Positions 29,457 to 40,794 of a stretch of DNA of 64,000 nucleotides are shown piece after piece (positions within the stretch are counted from its first letter, which is position 1; each line of letters opens with the position of its first letter). The stretch is from contig CM082597.2 in the NCBI GenBank assembly GCA_040954595.2, positions 7,998,001-8,062,000 on the forward strand. Reading direction: 5' to 3'. Below the pieces are notes generated by a model. It did not search any database. It was not told the origin of the DNA and saw only the letters and a list, made by a program, of their open reading frames with translations. The position numbers and the translations under genes are program-made. The DNA is from Balanoglossus misakiensis. Lineage: Eukaryota > Hemichordata.

Positions 29457-29608
29457 CAGTCAAACCTCTGTGAGTGGCCACCTCTATATAGTGGCCACAT
29501 TATTCTAGTCCCTGTGTAATTTATATCTACATTAATTGACTTTTTTACCAGGTATAATGGCCAGTTTAGGAAAGTCCCTTCACTAGCCACAATAGACAGG
29601 TTTGACTG
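29457..29608. mobile_element. Short MITE with CAGTCAAACCT ends
   Basis: Inverted ends CAGTCAAACCTCTG and CAGGTTTGACTG enclose a short AT-rich interior with paired GTGGCCAC blocks. A related single end (CAGTCAAACCCGTC) is at about 30096. Confidence 0.7.
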
Positions 29609-31149
29609 CACTTGTGTTGATTTCTGTCTGTTACACATGTAACAGAACACTTCATGAATTATGACATTATACACTTTTTCATAAAGAGGGCACATTTCCA
29701 AAATAAGGTGTCATCTCCAAGCAGACAATGTGAAAAGGGAGGCCAGTAGGTTACAGAGTACTGCTCGAGCTCATCTAGTTTGTTGTATACATGATACAAG
29801 TTGAGTGTAAAACTGACCTTACAATAAAATGTGGCTGTCGAAAGTCAGTCCCAACTATAGTGTTGATACACAAGACAATCAAGTTTTTACTCTGGTCTCG
29901 TGTTCGCGTCTTGGAAGGGTAACATGACTGCATAGCAATGTTTTATTACAATTTGATACATAGAGAAATGGACTACAGTGACAGTATTGACTCTGGTAAC
30001 TATGTAAATGATTCCCAGCCTCAAAATTCTGACTGTCTACAATTATATTTTTTTGCATTTTTGTTGTGTATATCAACTGCACTTTCAAGTACAGTCAAAC
30101 CCGTCTAACACCAAAGGGACTGAAGAAATTATTCAGATTGCAGGTGTCCAATTTAAATTTTCTCTCCTGTCACAAAAATTGCATGGGAGTTCTAATTCTA
30201 AAAGGAGAACTGATTTGATAAAAGATCTGAAAGTCAAGTTTTGGATGTGGCTCCAGTTCAAGTATTGAAGGTGACTAGTTTTTCCGGAGTTCAATTCTGT
30301 ATACTTGCAGTATAGTTGGTCACAGGGACTTGGGTAATCTGAGTATGGTCAGAAATTCAACTTACACACATTGAGTTGAGTTAAGAACATGTCTGGTGTA
30401 TTACTGTAATATGACTAGATACTGCAAATGCATTAACTATAAGCGTATGTTAAAATATGCAGTTTTCATCGGCATATCTGATTCATGAAATTAAATACAC
30501 ATGTTCATTAAAACCCTCTATGATAGAGCACCCTCACTGTTCAGAATATCAATTTTGAAGTCCTACATCTATGATGTCATGCCTAGCTGTCAATGTTAAC
30601 TGATGTGTACTTGTACTACTAGTAAATGGAAGTACTTTAAAGTGAAGCTCAGATGCAAGGGTTTCTAAAATAAATATAATATTAAAACGTTGCAATCATT
30701 TTAGTAATTTGGAACAGCGGTCCAATTGACTAATGTGATCACTCTGTGTGCGGTATATGGGATATTAAGCATTTAGTATTTTTTCAATCAGAAGCCGTTA
30801 ATCCTGTGATTAATTCTGCTTCTTGCAACATTGATTTTAAATCGCCGCACATGAATATTTTTGTCCAAAGGACTGCGGTGCCCAAGTTTTTATGATGAGA
30901 TAAACAAACAGTGAAATTCACTAAAGAAGTGAGCGAGCACTTGCCCATTCATTGTTCAATGAAAGGTGACCACCAAAACAAAATTATTGAGGAAATAACC
31001 CGAAGTTGGAGTTACTGAGCTTTAAATTGATTTCAATAGTCTCACAAGTGAAAAGCTTGGATTGGCTGAGGCTCCTGTAGTCTTGTTACCTGTAGGTAGA
31101 CACATTACAATGTTTGACTGTTTACACTTTTCTTTGTTTGATCTTTCAG
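29609..31149. other. No gene recognised
   Basis: About 1.5 kb between the last EGF exon and the Q-rich exon. Short open frames only, none with recognised motifs. One MITE-like end near 30096. Confidence 0.45.
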
Positions 31150-31390
31150 AGGAATATTCAAGCACTGCAGAAGAATCTAGAGATGGCACAGAAAAATTGA
31201 AATTGAATTGAAACAACAGCAAGATCAACATGCAAGACAAAGTCAACTCATAGCACTAAGACAACAACATCAACAACAACAGCAATTACAAAGGTTACAA
31301 CAATAGAGAGCCCAACAACAACAACAAGCAGTGCCAGCACAGCCATCCAATGTAAAATCAACACATCAACAACTAAGACACCTCTTACAA
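31150..31390 (+). pseudogene. Q-rich exon remnant 1
   Basis: Acceptor CTTTCAG, donor GTAAGT. The glutamine-rich frame reads RWHRKIEIELKQQQDQHARQ, SQLIALRQQHQQQQQLQRLQ, then TAG, then RAQQQQQAVPAQPSNVKS and HQQLRHLLQ. A second TAG lies upstream in the same frame, before RWHRK. LRHLL fits an LxxLL motif, seen in transcription cofactors. The frame does not follow from the EGF exon at 29206-29315, so this is probably a separate, decayed gene. Confidence 0.5.
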
Positions 31391-31679
31391 GTAAGTTGTC
31401 ACAATAATGTGAACAGTGAATATTTTGAAAACCAAGACTGAAACCCGTGTCACTCCTGGGAATTGTTAAGTGGGGAAAAATGAAATCATTTTTCTCAAAA
31501 AAGGAGCTTTCTTGATGTTACAAATAACATGGTCTGTTCCATTCCCAAACTTATTTTAATGTATTGGGGACCTGACAGTCACGCAGAATAAACTCAATGC
31601 ACTGTTTGCTCAAAGCAGACCTAAATTAGACAGAGGAATACAACAAATCTTGTCTCAGTCTTATTTTTGACTCTTCTAG

Positions 31680-31733
31680 TTGTTCCATGGTACCAGTGTG
31701 GAAGCACTGATGATAACCTCTGGCAGACAGTTA
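31680..31733 (+). pseudogene. Q-rich gene, possible small exon 2
   Basis: Acceptor TCTTCTAG, donor GTGAGT, 18 codons in phase 0 reading LFHGTSVEALMITSGRQL. The phase fits the exons before and after. Weak on its own. Confidence 0.3.
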
Positions 31734-31789
31734 GTGAGTTTTAAATGCCGGCAATCCTCTTACTCTTAGGCACATGTGCGTAATTTGTG

Positions 31790-32066
31790 TGTACAAAATA
31801 ACGTCCAATCCAAATATCTGCAAATTTTATGTGTGTGCATTCAAATAGTGGACTGCCTTCGCTTCCTTCCATATTTCTTGCACGCCATAAAAGAAGACTT
31901 TCATTTTGTCTCTTCTTTTCACTTAATTTGCTGTCTTTTCCAAATCTACAACACAGACTATGGTTGCCGCCATATTGTCTGTTGTATAGACAGAATTGTG
32001 TCATTGATAAAGTTTTTGTACCCAGAGTTTTTGCTTTAGCACATGCGCATTAGTCGATCATAACCC
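31790..32066 (+). repeat. Single arm of the foldback family at 7651-8131
   Basis: CAAATAGTGGACTGCCTTCG, CTATGGTTGCCGCCATATTG and TAGCACATGCGCAT match 7580-7880 in order. The opposite arm is absent. Confidence 0.75.
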
Positions 32067-32516
32067 TTTAACAAAAGTTTCCTTAGAATTTAAATCACGT
32101 TGTTTTCAAAATGTCTGCATCTGATTACATAGTGAATTAAAGCGGCAAGCAGTGTTCACCTGGCCAAAGCGATTCCCAGGGTTTCTACAGAATGCCAATA
32201 ATTATCTGCTGTGGATACCCAAAATTTTGTCAAAAAGTGTTGATCCTAAACTGATTTATGTCCTACAAAATCTCAAGATCGATTGGTTAGTGTAGAATTA
32301 GGCATGTAAATAATTAATTAGGTCAATGGTGGTCCTGAAACTAACCATCAAATTTTAGACACTGCCTAAATCTATTTGCCATAGTTACTATATGCCGCCC
32401 TAAATTTCAGTCTGATTGACAAATGTGAACAACGTTAAACAGAGCTGTCTCCTGACACATTACCACATTCTGTGAAGTGACTTTAAAAAGAAAGCCATTT
32501 TGTTTGCATTCAATAG

Positions 32517-32795
32517 CAGCAGCAACAACAAGCCAACAGAACACAAGCAAGCATTCCACCACCACCACCACAACAACAACAACCAGCAGCAACACAACAA
32601 ACATGGCGACAGCAACATCAGTTCTTACAACAACAGCAATCACAACAACAACAGCTGTCACTAGGACACCAGCCACGGCCTTGACCACAGGTACCTCAGA
32701 TGGGCTTGGCACCCAGCATGCAACAAACACAGCAACAATCAAGTAGTAGTCTGCTGGCTGATGACATGAGTCTTTTTGATATTCTGAATCAATAA
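32517..32795 (+). pseudogene. Q-rich exon remnant 3, C-terminal
   Basis: Acceptor CAATAG, 93 codons to a TAA. Reads QQQQQANRTQASIPPPPPQ, QTWRQQHQFLQQQQSQQQQL, an in-frame TGA at 32682-32684, then MGLAPSMQQTQQQSSSSLLA and DDMSLFDILNQ. The acidic-hydrophobic end resembles a transactivation tail, but I cannot name the family. The antisense 205-codon frame at 32407-33024 is a shadow. Confidence 0.5.
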
Positions 32796-32796
32796 A
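32791..32796 (+). terminator. AATAAA overlapping the Q-rich stop codon
   Basis: The terminal CAATAAATTC contains AATAAA, a possible polyadenylation signal for the Q-rich exon. Confidence 0.3.
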
Positions 32797-33337
32797 TTCA
32801 TACAGGAAACTGACTATAATGAACAGGAGACTGTTCATGCCTTCATTACCATTGTAACTTCTATATACTAAATGAAACCCAGATCCCCATACTAAATGAA
32901 ACCCAGATCCCCAAAGAAATGTCAGAAATTTCTCAAGGTATGCAGGAATTTTCAAATATTCCAGACAGTCAAGTGTTGGGGATTTGGAATATTTATCATT
33001 CTCATCAGTATTTCCTGTACACACACATCCATTCCAAAGCTATCACCTCCATTCATTCTTCAGTGTTTAGTTCCTTGATTATAAAAGAAAATAATTTTTA
33101 AACAGATCAAATAACACAGAATGGTTATTCCAGTGTAGTAACAGAATAGATTTGTTCTGTACTAATTCTTGCATTAGCTTTACTTCGTTTCCATTGTAAT
33201 GCCTTATTTCAATATGACCATATTTGTATGCTAGACAGATGTAACTGGTTGTCAGTGTCTATCGTAATACAAAGTCTGCCATACACAAAGCAACTATGCA
33301 TTGTCTTCTGGTGTGAAAAAAAGATACTTAAGATGTA

Positions 33338-33420
33338 CTGTAAAACAGGAAATTTTCATGAGCGATAATTTTGCACGAATCATGCAAGAGCCAAAAAACC
33401 TGAAAACATTGCTTTCTACT
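33338..33420. mobile_element. Degenerate MITE fragment (family CTGTAAAAC)
   Basis: CTGTAAAACAGGAAATTTTC, GCACGAATCATGCAAGAGCC and following AAAA are diverged matches to one end of the family. No second terminus. Confidence 0.55.
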
Positions 33421-34079
33421 TTTCTTGAATTTCCTAACATTTTTTTTTATTTTAACAAAAACAAGAGCCTTTCGTGACCACTTATTGACTTTCGAAAATA
33501 TTTCATGTAATCAGCCATTCATTTTATGTGTGTGTGAAGAATGACCCCATGAGGCTTTAGAATCATGTATAGTGCTGAAGGGGAGGGGGGACACCATTCC
33601 TCAATTTTGTTGATTTTGCATTAGATGCTAAGTTGGTATTTTCCACATATTGCTTTTTGTACTGAGAATTACTCAGTTCTTAAGAAGAGCTTTTGACTAA
33701 CATTTCATTGTACTTACAAGACTGCCAGAGTATGTAAATATTATATGCAGCATTAGGAAGGAATATCTTTGATATTTTTATTCCAACAATTTTCCTATCA
33801 TGATAAATAAATAGACAGAGATATCATGTAAGGATTTTTGCATACTTAAAATAAATATTCTGATAAAATGAGTGCTTTTGTCTGTCTCTTTGATTTCAGA
33901 CAAGGATTAGTATTTGTTGTTGCTTTTCCATACAGATTCCAATCAGAAGGCAATTGTGATGACCAGTATGTTCTGTCTGATTAAAGTTTGAGTTTTCTTG
34001 GACCTGAATGTCGCTCCAACAAATTGTCTGCTTACAGATGTGGAGTTAAATGCTGTTGATAGTTTTGGCTATTCTGTTC

Positions 34080-34480
34080 TCTCACTTTGGCTGTTCTGTT
34101 CTCTGTTTTGGCTGTTCTCAGACACATTAGCTGGAAACTACTGGTCAGATTGCTCTGAAAATTGGTATGCATATATCTACTACCAACATCACAGAGCTCT
34201 ATAAGTTTGAACCTAATATCGTTAATTTTCTACTTTTTATGACTTGTGTCATTTTTTCCACATCTTCTATGAAAGTGATTGGCCGATTTCTCTAAAAATT
34301 CAGTATAAAGCTGCCTATAGGTTGCAATTTTTCGTCAGAAGTTTTTGTTTGTGAAACCACCTGTTGGATTGCTCTGAACTTTGGTAAGCATGTTCCTCAT
34401 ACTGATTGATGTAAGATATTGTACAATTTTGGTGATGTTTGAATATTCGAGTTAGGCAGTTTTGGGACAGTTTTTCGAAA
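34080..34480 (+). repeat. Loose dispersed motif repeat
   Basis: Contains GTTGGATTGCTCTGAACTTT and GGTAAGCATGTTCCTCAT; the same pattern recurs at 39790-40100 and 48300-48700 (for example GTCAGATTGCTTTGAAAGTT, GGTAGGCATGTTCCTTGGGG). It appears to be an old family spread over this half of the window. Confidence 0.55.
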
Positions 34481-36149
34481 CAAGGTCATATCAGCTCGTT
34501 TGGTATTAGGTCAATAACAAAAAATTAAGTCACAATGTTGGCCACACATCCTACTTAGAGCACAAGTATGAAAAAACGACCAGTTTGTGTTACGTTTCCA
34601 GCGTCCATTGAGAAGTAACAGCGCCCGCAAGTTAGGTTTTTAGAAAATTGGATCAAATTCATGATGAGTCGAATTGAATCAACGTTTATTCCAGCTGGGA
34701 GCACTTTATCGACTACAAAGTCGTTTTGTTAGATGGGTAAAATTTAAGACCCATCGGCCAATGCAGAGCGAAGTTTAATTCTTTTGAAGTTGTCACAATC
34801 GACGAAACAAAGCGAGAAAATTGCAATTTGCGCTGTCGACATATTTCTTCTCCTGCCTCGAATTATCGATCCCATGACCCCCCCCCCCCCCCGCCCGAAA
34901 AAAATATATATCAACCAGGGATCATCATATAACTAGACTGTGAATCGGACATGAAAACAAACTCGACGATGGAAAAGCAGCCGATTCCGAGATAAACGCA
35001 TCCCGATAGGATGAGAACTCCGCCATGTGACTTCATCTAATTTCTCTGCAAACATGGGTGGGTTGTACTTTGGTAATGTGTTTACAAAGCAAAGTTAAGA
35101 CATAAATCCGAACATGACCCTTGTCCGAAGCTTGGACACTCTTATCAAACAGAGCAGTACAGTGTGTGGAGACATCGCCCGTAAGACACACCACCGGCCC
35201 TGCCACACTGAGCTGCAATATGCTCTTGGCTCGTAGCCTTCCCAGTTAGTAGCAAGTCGTTACGGCACTTAATCTTATCGGTTCGGCCTGTAATGTACGC
35301 GACCCCGGCCGTTTCGGCCTAGCCGCAAACCGATTCTTCAATTTGCAGTTCAGTAAAGTTGGCGAACGGGATAGTATGTTAACGGTAAACGCAGGCCTAT
35401 ACACAGTGCTGGCGAACGGGACAAAAGGCCACAATAAAAGCGAGCGTGTTGTCAGATCAGTGGGACTATCATAACACGAATACATAACGTGTGGAAGGGC
35501 TAGGCCTAATTTTCTCCTGAGAAAGTCCAATTCGTGTTCTGTCGATGTGAAATTGCGTTCATTTAATGCCTTTTGTAATAACATTTATGTCTCTCATTTA
35601 TGGTGCGATTTTAATTCGTATAATATCCAGAATATCATCGTATGTCACAATAATTCACTTCGAAGACTTCTTGGTCACCCCAGACACGAAAGTGCCTCTA
35701 AAACATTTGTTCTAAACGCCGTAAACTGCTTCTCGTCATGAGAAGAAAAGTCGCTTTTAATTTTTCTGTTCGTCTCTGTGCTAGTCCCAATGTCTTGATC
35801 AATCGCCTTGTGTCATGTGATATGCGCTTTATGCCCACTGGATTGACATTTTACATTGATTCTTAAAACTATTATATTCTTTACATTTATTTTATTTATT
35901 ACTTTTCTAGTGTTTGTGTCAGTTTTTTTGTAACCTATTTCTATGGACGGTTGTGTCTGAAATAAAGATAACTAATAATCATAATAATAATAAAATAATA
36001 ATTACGATCCCGGAATTACGATAAGCATAGGGGCATTGTAACGAGCCAACGTAAAACTGACATGGAAACGATCGACAGTAAAGTAGAGCACAGTGACTGT
36101 GGGTAGAGCGAGCGTGTTGCTGTTCGGGACGCATTTACCATGTTTGACT

Positions 36150-36412
36150 AGACGTATTTCATGTGGGACCACAATTTGTGTCCTAAACCCTTGCGTCGCT
36201 CACGGTGATTGGTAGCTCTAATGTCCCTATGTCCCCTTTCCGTTCAGTCATTGGCTGCCTATACATCATTTCGTCTCATTAGTATTTACTGTTCCGAATT
36301 CAGCTCATTCATTGGCTGCTTTACGTTCTTGTCCCTTGCCTCACTTTCGAGTGTTCATTGCCTCGTTCTTTTATGTGCTCCTCACCGTCACGTAATATGC
36401 GGGACTAGCCAA
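36150..36412 (+). repeat. Inverted repeat arm, left
   Basis: Pairs with 38014-38275 in reverse complement. It gives a matching spurious open frame on opposite strands at each end (both start MVALMSLCPLSVQSLAAY). Confidence 0.92.
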
Positions 36413-37035
36413 TCATTAACAGACAGAGCATGGTCGAAACATATGTAAAGACTAAATTTGTTTTGCACCTGCGCTGCAACCTATTGTTTGTCACCGTGTC
36501 ATGAAGCTCCGGCGTCAAAGATACGGGCCATTCCCTAGTCTTGCCCCAATACTGAAATGCGCGTCCGCTAGAACGTCATATGGACGCGACGCTAATCACA
36601 CAGTCGCTAGTGGCTTTGCCTGGCGCGGCGCGGCGCGGCGGCGCGTCGTACGCAGTATGAAAATTTCATTCCTTATCGACAGGCACAGCGACTGCCATAG
36701 AGTCTAGGTACCCCCTGAATGTCAAATATGTGGTTTTTTTTCTATTCCTAGAAAATAAAAACATATTTGGGCAGTATAAAGATAAAAAAAAGATATATTC
36801 AACAGCGGAACTCTGGGAAATGTTTGTGCTCTCGCTATTTGTTTCCTGGCAATTGTATTGGCATTTCCTTCAATATGTTTGCAATATGCTGTTTATCGAT
36901 ACAACATACTATCACTAAAAGGCTAAGTCTTCATGTAAGGGGCTGTTGCATTGGTGGTGGGGAATATTAAAAAAACCCAGATAAATGACAAATCTTAGGT
37001 GATAGATAAACAAATATTTTATTCGTGTTATGTGC

Positions 37036-37186
37036 TCACAATCTGTCTAAGTGGTCGTTGAGGCGATCCAGCGTGCGGTTTACATTCGCCATAGTGTCAG
37101 GGAGAGTGTTTCTCAAGAAGTCCACATATAATTCATGGGCCTCTCGCACTAGATGGTACAGCCCTGTGGTGGTCTCTCTTGGGCTC
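37036..37186 (-). pseudogene. Possible C-terminal remnant of a second Harbinger protein
   Basis: The minus strand reads MTSPRETTTGLYHLVREAHE, LYVDFLRNTLPDTMANVNRT, LDRLNDHLDRL and a stop. Amphipathic and helix-like. Harbinger elements usually carry a second Myb/SANT-type gene besides the transposase. Identity is inferred from position only. Confidence 0.3.
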
Positions 37187-37656
37187 GTCATCATGCAATG
37201 AGCACCCAAGTTATTGTGGACAATCAATGTAACATTATTTTCATTCAGTCGGGATTTCTGGGACATGCTAATGATGCCATGCAGTACAGATTGTTACCAT
37301 CGATAGGGTTGGAAGGTGAATTGCAGATTCCACGAGATGTATATTTTTTGGCTGACCAAGGATACCCAAATATGTATCCGCTATTAAAGAGATTTCCAAC
37401 CCGTGAGTTGCGTGGTCCGTACCGCCCAGAGATGCTCGTATTCAATAGAGAATTTAATTTTGCCCGAGTTTATGTTGAACATGCCATAAAATATATGAAA
37501 ACTTATAGGGCAATTAATTCTGTTTATCGGCACCCACGTTGGCTAATGCCGATTATTGTAGAAGTGTGCCCAGCGACATATCAGATTGAATCGTTTCATG
37601 CGTTGAGTCTTGGCGCAAATCTACTAGCTAAGCTAAAGATCTTTAAAATAAAATAA
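37153..37656 (+). pseudogene. PIF/Harbinger transposase, catalytic C-terminal part
   Basis: The 167-residue frame carries the three positions of a DDE triad in family context: D23 in VIVDNQCNI, D68 in YFLADQGYP, E109 in RVYVEHAIKYMK, plus FNREFNFAR before the glutamate. Harbinger transposases (HARBI1 relatives) cut and paste DNA through this DDE fold. Residues 1 to about 17 look like read-through of the other strand's gene. The helix-turn-helix N-terminus is missing, so the element cannot move by itself. Full-length relatives are usually about twice this length. Confidence 0.75.
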
Positions 37657-37705
37657 TGATGTGTTTTTTTGTACTTGTTATATTCGAAATATGCAACTGC
37701 GCTGA

Positions 37706-37735
37706 TGTGTGTGTGTGTGTGTGTGCGCGCGCGCA
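37706..37735 (+). repeat. Dinucleotide microsatellite (GT)n(GC)n
   Basis: A run of GTGTGTGTGTGTGTGTG followed by CGCGCGCGC, inside the Harbinger element. Confidence 0.9.
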
Positions 37736-38013
37736 GAGACATTGGTATTACGGAGTACTTTTCAGCCACGCGATTTTATTTTTTGCGTTAGCTTGACAAT
37801 GTGTTTGGTAACGGCAAAACAAACACTGAAAAGGGGAAAAATGAAAAGATGGTTTAAAAATCGCAAAGTGTCAATATGCTCTTGGGGTTTCTGTTGCCCG
37901 AAACAGTTTCCATGATTCAATCACGTCGCTCCTAGGCCCACGTTTCTTTTTAGTTGGGGAAAATTGGCGGCTTCACAAAGTCAAGATTGAAACACCTGGA
38001 GTCTGGGAGTCTT

Positions 38014-38275
38014 TGGCTAGTCCCGCATATTACGTGACGGTGAGGAGCACATAAAAGAACGAGGCTATGAACACTCGAAAGTGAGGCAAGGGACAAGAAC
38101 GTAAAGCAGCCAATGAATGAGCTGAATTCGGAACAGTAAATTCTAATGAGACGAAATGACGTATAGGCAGCCAATGACTGAACGGAAAGGGGACATAGGG
38201 ACATTAGAGCTACCAATCACCGTGAGCGACGCAGGGGTTTAGGACACAAATTGTGGTCCCACATGAAATACGTCT
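38014..38275 (-). repeat. Inverted repeat arm, right
   Basis: Reverse-complement partner of 36150-36412, with shared blocks such as CCGTCACGTAATATGCGGGA and CAATCACCGTGAGCGACGCA across both arms. Confidence 0.92.
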
Positions 38276-38669
38276 TTTACAACACACACCGACTTGACCT
38301 GTGGCCGCAGTTGCAGCCTCCTCGACGCGACCTAACCCAAGCATTTTACGATCTCGGGTATCGTGGTCTGACTGACCAAACTGACACATAAGTATTATAG
38401 TGTGCACAACACAAGGCACATCAAACCCGTTGCTCAGACACCGGAAGTTTGCAGTTCGCTTGCCTGGTTTGAAATGCGTGGCTGTGGTAGAAATTACCCA
38501 CTGTGCCCCCCCCCCCCCCGATTTTTATTGTGTAGACAATGATGCACTCACACTCAAGAAGCAAATGAGATATTCTTTCGAATGTGAGCATGTTCCAGAG
38601 CGTTCTAAAGAAATAAAATATGCAGCTGTAGCATGTATGCATATTCATTAGTGTGTCGTAATGCTAACT

Positions 38670-38783
38670 TTGGTCTGTGATTGGGTAACACGTTCTACTC
38701 ACCATAACAACAGGTGATCATTGACCCGTTTCCGGTTTCGACCACTTTCCTTCTACTTGCCGCGGGATCAAGACGTCTTTTCG
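38670..38783 (+). promoter_or_regulatory. Promoter-like patch and possible first exon
   Basis: An inverted CCAAT (GATTGGG at about 38680) is followed by TTTCCGGTTTCG, a pyrimidine start CTTTCCTTCTACTT as in TOP-type mRNAs, CCGCGGG, and a strong donor TTCG|GTAAGC at 38783/38784. This is the arrangement expected for a housekeeping first exon. No confirmed coding exons follow. Confidence 0.35.
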
Positions 38784-38978
38784 GTAAGCTCATATTCCAG
38801 TGGTTGCTTTTAGTACAATCGCCTATATAGCTACGTTACCGTCGCTCGATTGTTTTGTCTGGTATTGGGTGATTTGCAGCTATCCGTACAACACCTTGTA
38901 GTTGTACAGAAGTAGGTCTAATTCCAGAAACAATTCCGAGCTACAGGGCGTGTAGCTAGCCTCTCGGCTATTCTGGGT

Positions 38979-39035
38979 ATGGCTGCGCTGGCTACCGAAT
39001 CAGGAGACCAGGAAGTCATAATCGAGAAAGTCTAG
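38979..39035 (+). CDS. Small ORF with good start context
   Basis: GGTATGG context, 18 codons reading MAALATESGDQEVIIEKV then TAG. It lies about 200 bp downstream of the promoter-like patch. It may be a real start exon, a small upstream ORF, or chance; no donor is visible in frame. Confidence 0.2.
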   Translation: MAALATESGDQEVIIEKV

Positions 39036-40794
39036 TCATATTTATAGGGTTATATTTTGTGAGAATTTTATTGCTAGGCCTCTTGCCTACGCGCAAGTAG
39101 GGCCAGTTTGTGAGATTGAAAAGGATATCAGCGCTGCAGGATTTTTAGTGTCAAAATAGTCGACCATACTGTCGAACGGTTGTGCCAAAATGGGACGTCT
39201 GTGTGGCGACATAAGGTACGGGTAGAGAACGTTTTTCTCCGGAAAGTCTCTTTGCTGGTGGACGGAACGATAGTTCCATACGTATAGTTTTTGTTTAGCG
39301 GAAGGTCGGAAGACGACGGTATCTTTCCATGCATAATTCCATACGTTTTTTGAGGTTTTTATATGAGACAACTTGGTGTTTGCAAGGTTTTTTTATTTTA
39401 CGGTTTAAACGTGGTTGGTGTATTTTCGCTTTTCTGGTGAGATTTCCACTTCTCCGTTGTCATACTTAAAAAATTATGCTATTTTTTATTGGGAAAACCG
39501 ATAAAACCAAAACCACAAATAAAGAAAATGTCTTAAACATTTTAACTCAGGCATTGTAATCTGTTTGTTGGTGATAACCCCTTTAGCTTTGAGAGATAAC
39601 CAATTTGATGTTTTAGTAAAGCCAATTCTTTGACCAGGGTGACAAGCATTTTTTCTCCAAGAGTCGTGTTGCTTTGAAGCATACTTTTGTATGTGTGGTC
39701 CCAGTTGATGAAAACCTGGTTGATGAAAAATGTGCATATTTATAATTTTGTAGCAATTTTTGCCATTTTTGGTAAACAATTGTTTTCTCTAAAACCGCTG
39801 GTGAGATTGCTTTTAAATTTTGTAGGCCTGTTCCTTGGGGATAATTAAATGAGATGTTTAAAAAAATACTTGAAATTTACATATTTGCATTTTGTGTGTG
39901 AAAGTTGTGGAATTTTTCATCAAAAATTATTTTCTTTCAAACTGCATGTCAGATTGCCTTGAGCTTTGGTAGGCATGTTCCCTGAAGCGATTGAAGTAAG
40001 ATATTGTACAATTTTGGAGAAAATACTGATTTTTTCTGAAACTGCATATGGGATTGCTTTGAAATTTGATACGAATATTCGAATGGGTAACCCAAGTTTT
40101 TGTCTCATTGTGTTGATTACCCTATACTGAGACTCACTAAGTACACTATATGTTTATATTACTAGGGAGTTTAGAATCCAATATGGCCGCCATACGAAGT
40201 GGGAAATTTTGTGTAATTTGATTGATTTCTAAACTTGTCATATTTTAATTTCTCGATCTTGCAAATAAAAATAAAATGCCAAAAACTGATTAACTTTCGT
40301 TTCTTCCTGATTGTTAACGTCATATATTGGTGTTGCCATTAAAGTCTTTTCCTCCTACTGGGAAAGTGGCTAGAGTCAATCAGTGCATAATGGCAGCATT
40401 ACATGGCACTGAATAAATGGCATGGGTGTTTACATCTCTTTATTTTTTTTCACTTAAACCATTATAAATCTCTAACAGTATATAATACTATTGTGTATGC
40501 AACTTGGAGATACGTTTCACTTCAAGTTTTTTTAGTAAAGTCTGGGAAGTGACATGTCTTCAAAGTGACTCATGTTATCTGCCAAGAGCTGAATGCCCAT
40601 GGGTGTTCTTTCCTAGATTATACATTTTCTTATCATTTCATAGACCTGTGTATAATTATAATTTCAGTTATATATTCTAATTTGAGTTTAGGTAGAGTAT
40701 GCATGGAATTAAGTAATTATTCTGTAATTACCCAACCAAATATGTTGTCTAACTAATGGATATATTGATTCTTTATTTGCACAGGCAACATTAT
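39036..40794. other. No gene recognised; old repeat motifs
   Basis: Contains diverged copies (39790-40100) of the GATTGCTTTGAAATTTGGTA motif. Otherwise AT-rich without exons I can support. Confidence 0.45.

Larger units (their letters stand above)
32797..36149. other. Gene-poor stretch with repeat fragments
   Basis: No coding exon recognised. It holds a degenerate MITE end (33338-33420), copies of a loose repeat motif (34080-34480), a C-run at about 34878-34892, CpG-richer sequence at about 34900-35500, and an (AAT/ATA)n tract at about 35973-35999. Confidence 0.5.
36150..38275. mobile_element. PIF/Harbinger-type element between long inverted repeats
   Basis: Inverted arms 36150-36412 and 38014-38275 (about 263 bp, few differences) enclose 1.6 kb that includes the C-terminal core of a Harbinger transposase. 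The outer ends start AGACGTATTTCATGTGGG and its complement. I see no target-site duplication. Internal deletion is likely because no N-terminal DNA-binding part of the transposase is present. Confidence 0.7.

Noticed and set aside
32407-33024. A 205-codon minus-strand ORF rich in valine
   Set aside because: It is antisense to the CAA/CAG-rich exon at 32517-32795; the Val/Leu runs are the complement of glutamine and threonine codons.
35033-35741. Short ORFs in the CpG-richer stretch near 35 kb
   Set aside because: No recognisable domain, no consistent splice sites, and frames overlap on both strands.
36209-38216. Matching 79- and 88-codon ORFs at both ends of the Harbinger element
   Set aside because: They are the same inverted-repeat sequence read from each arm, with no gene features.
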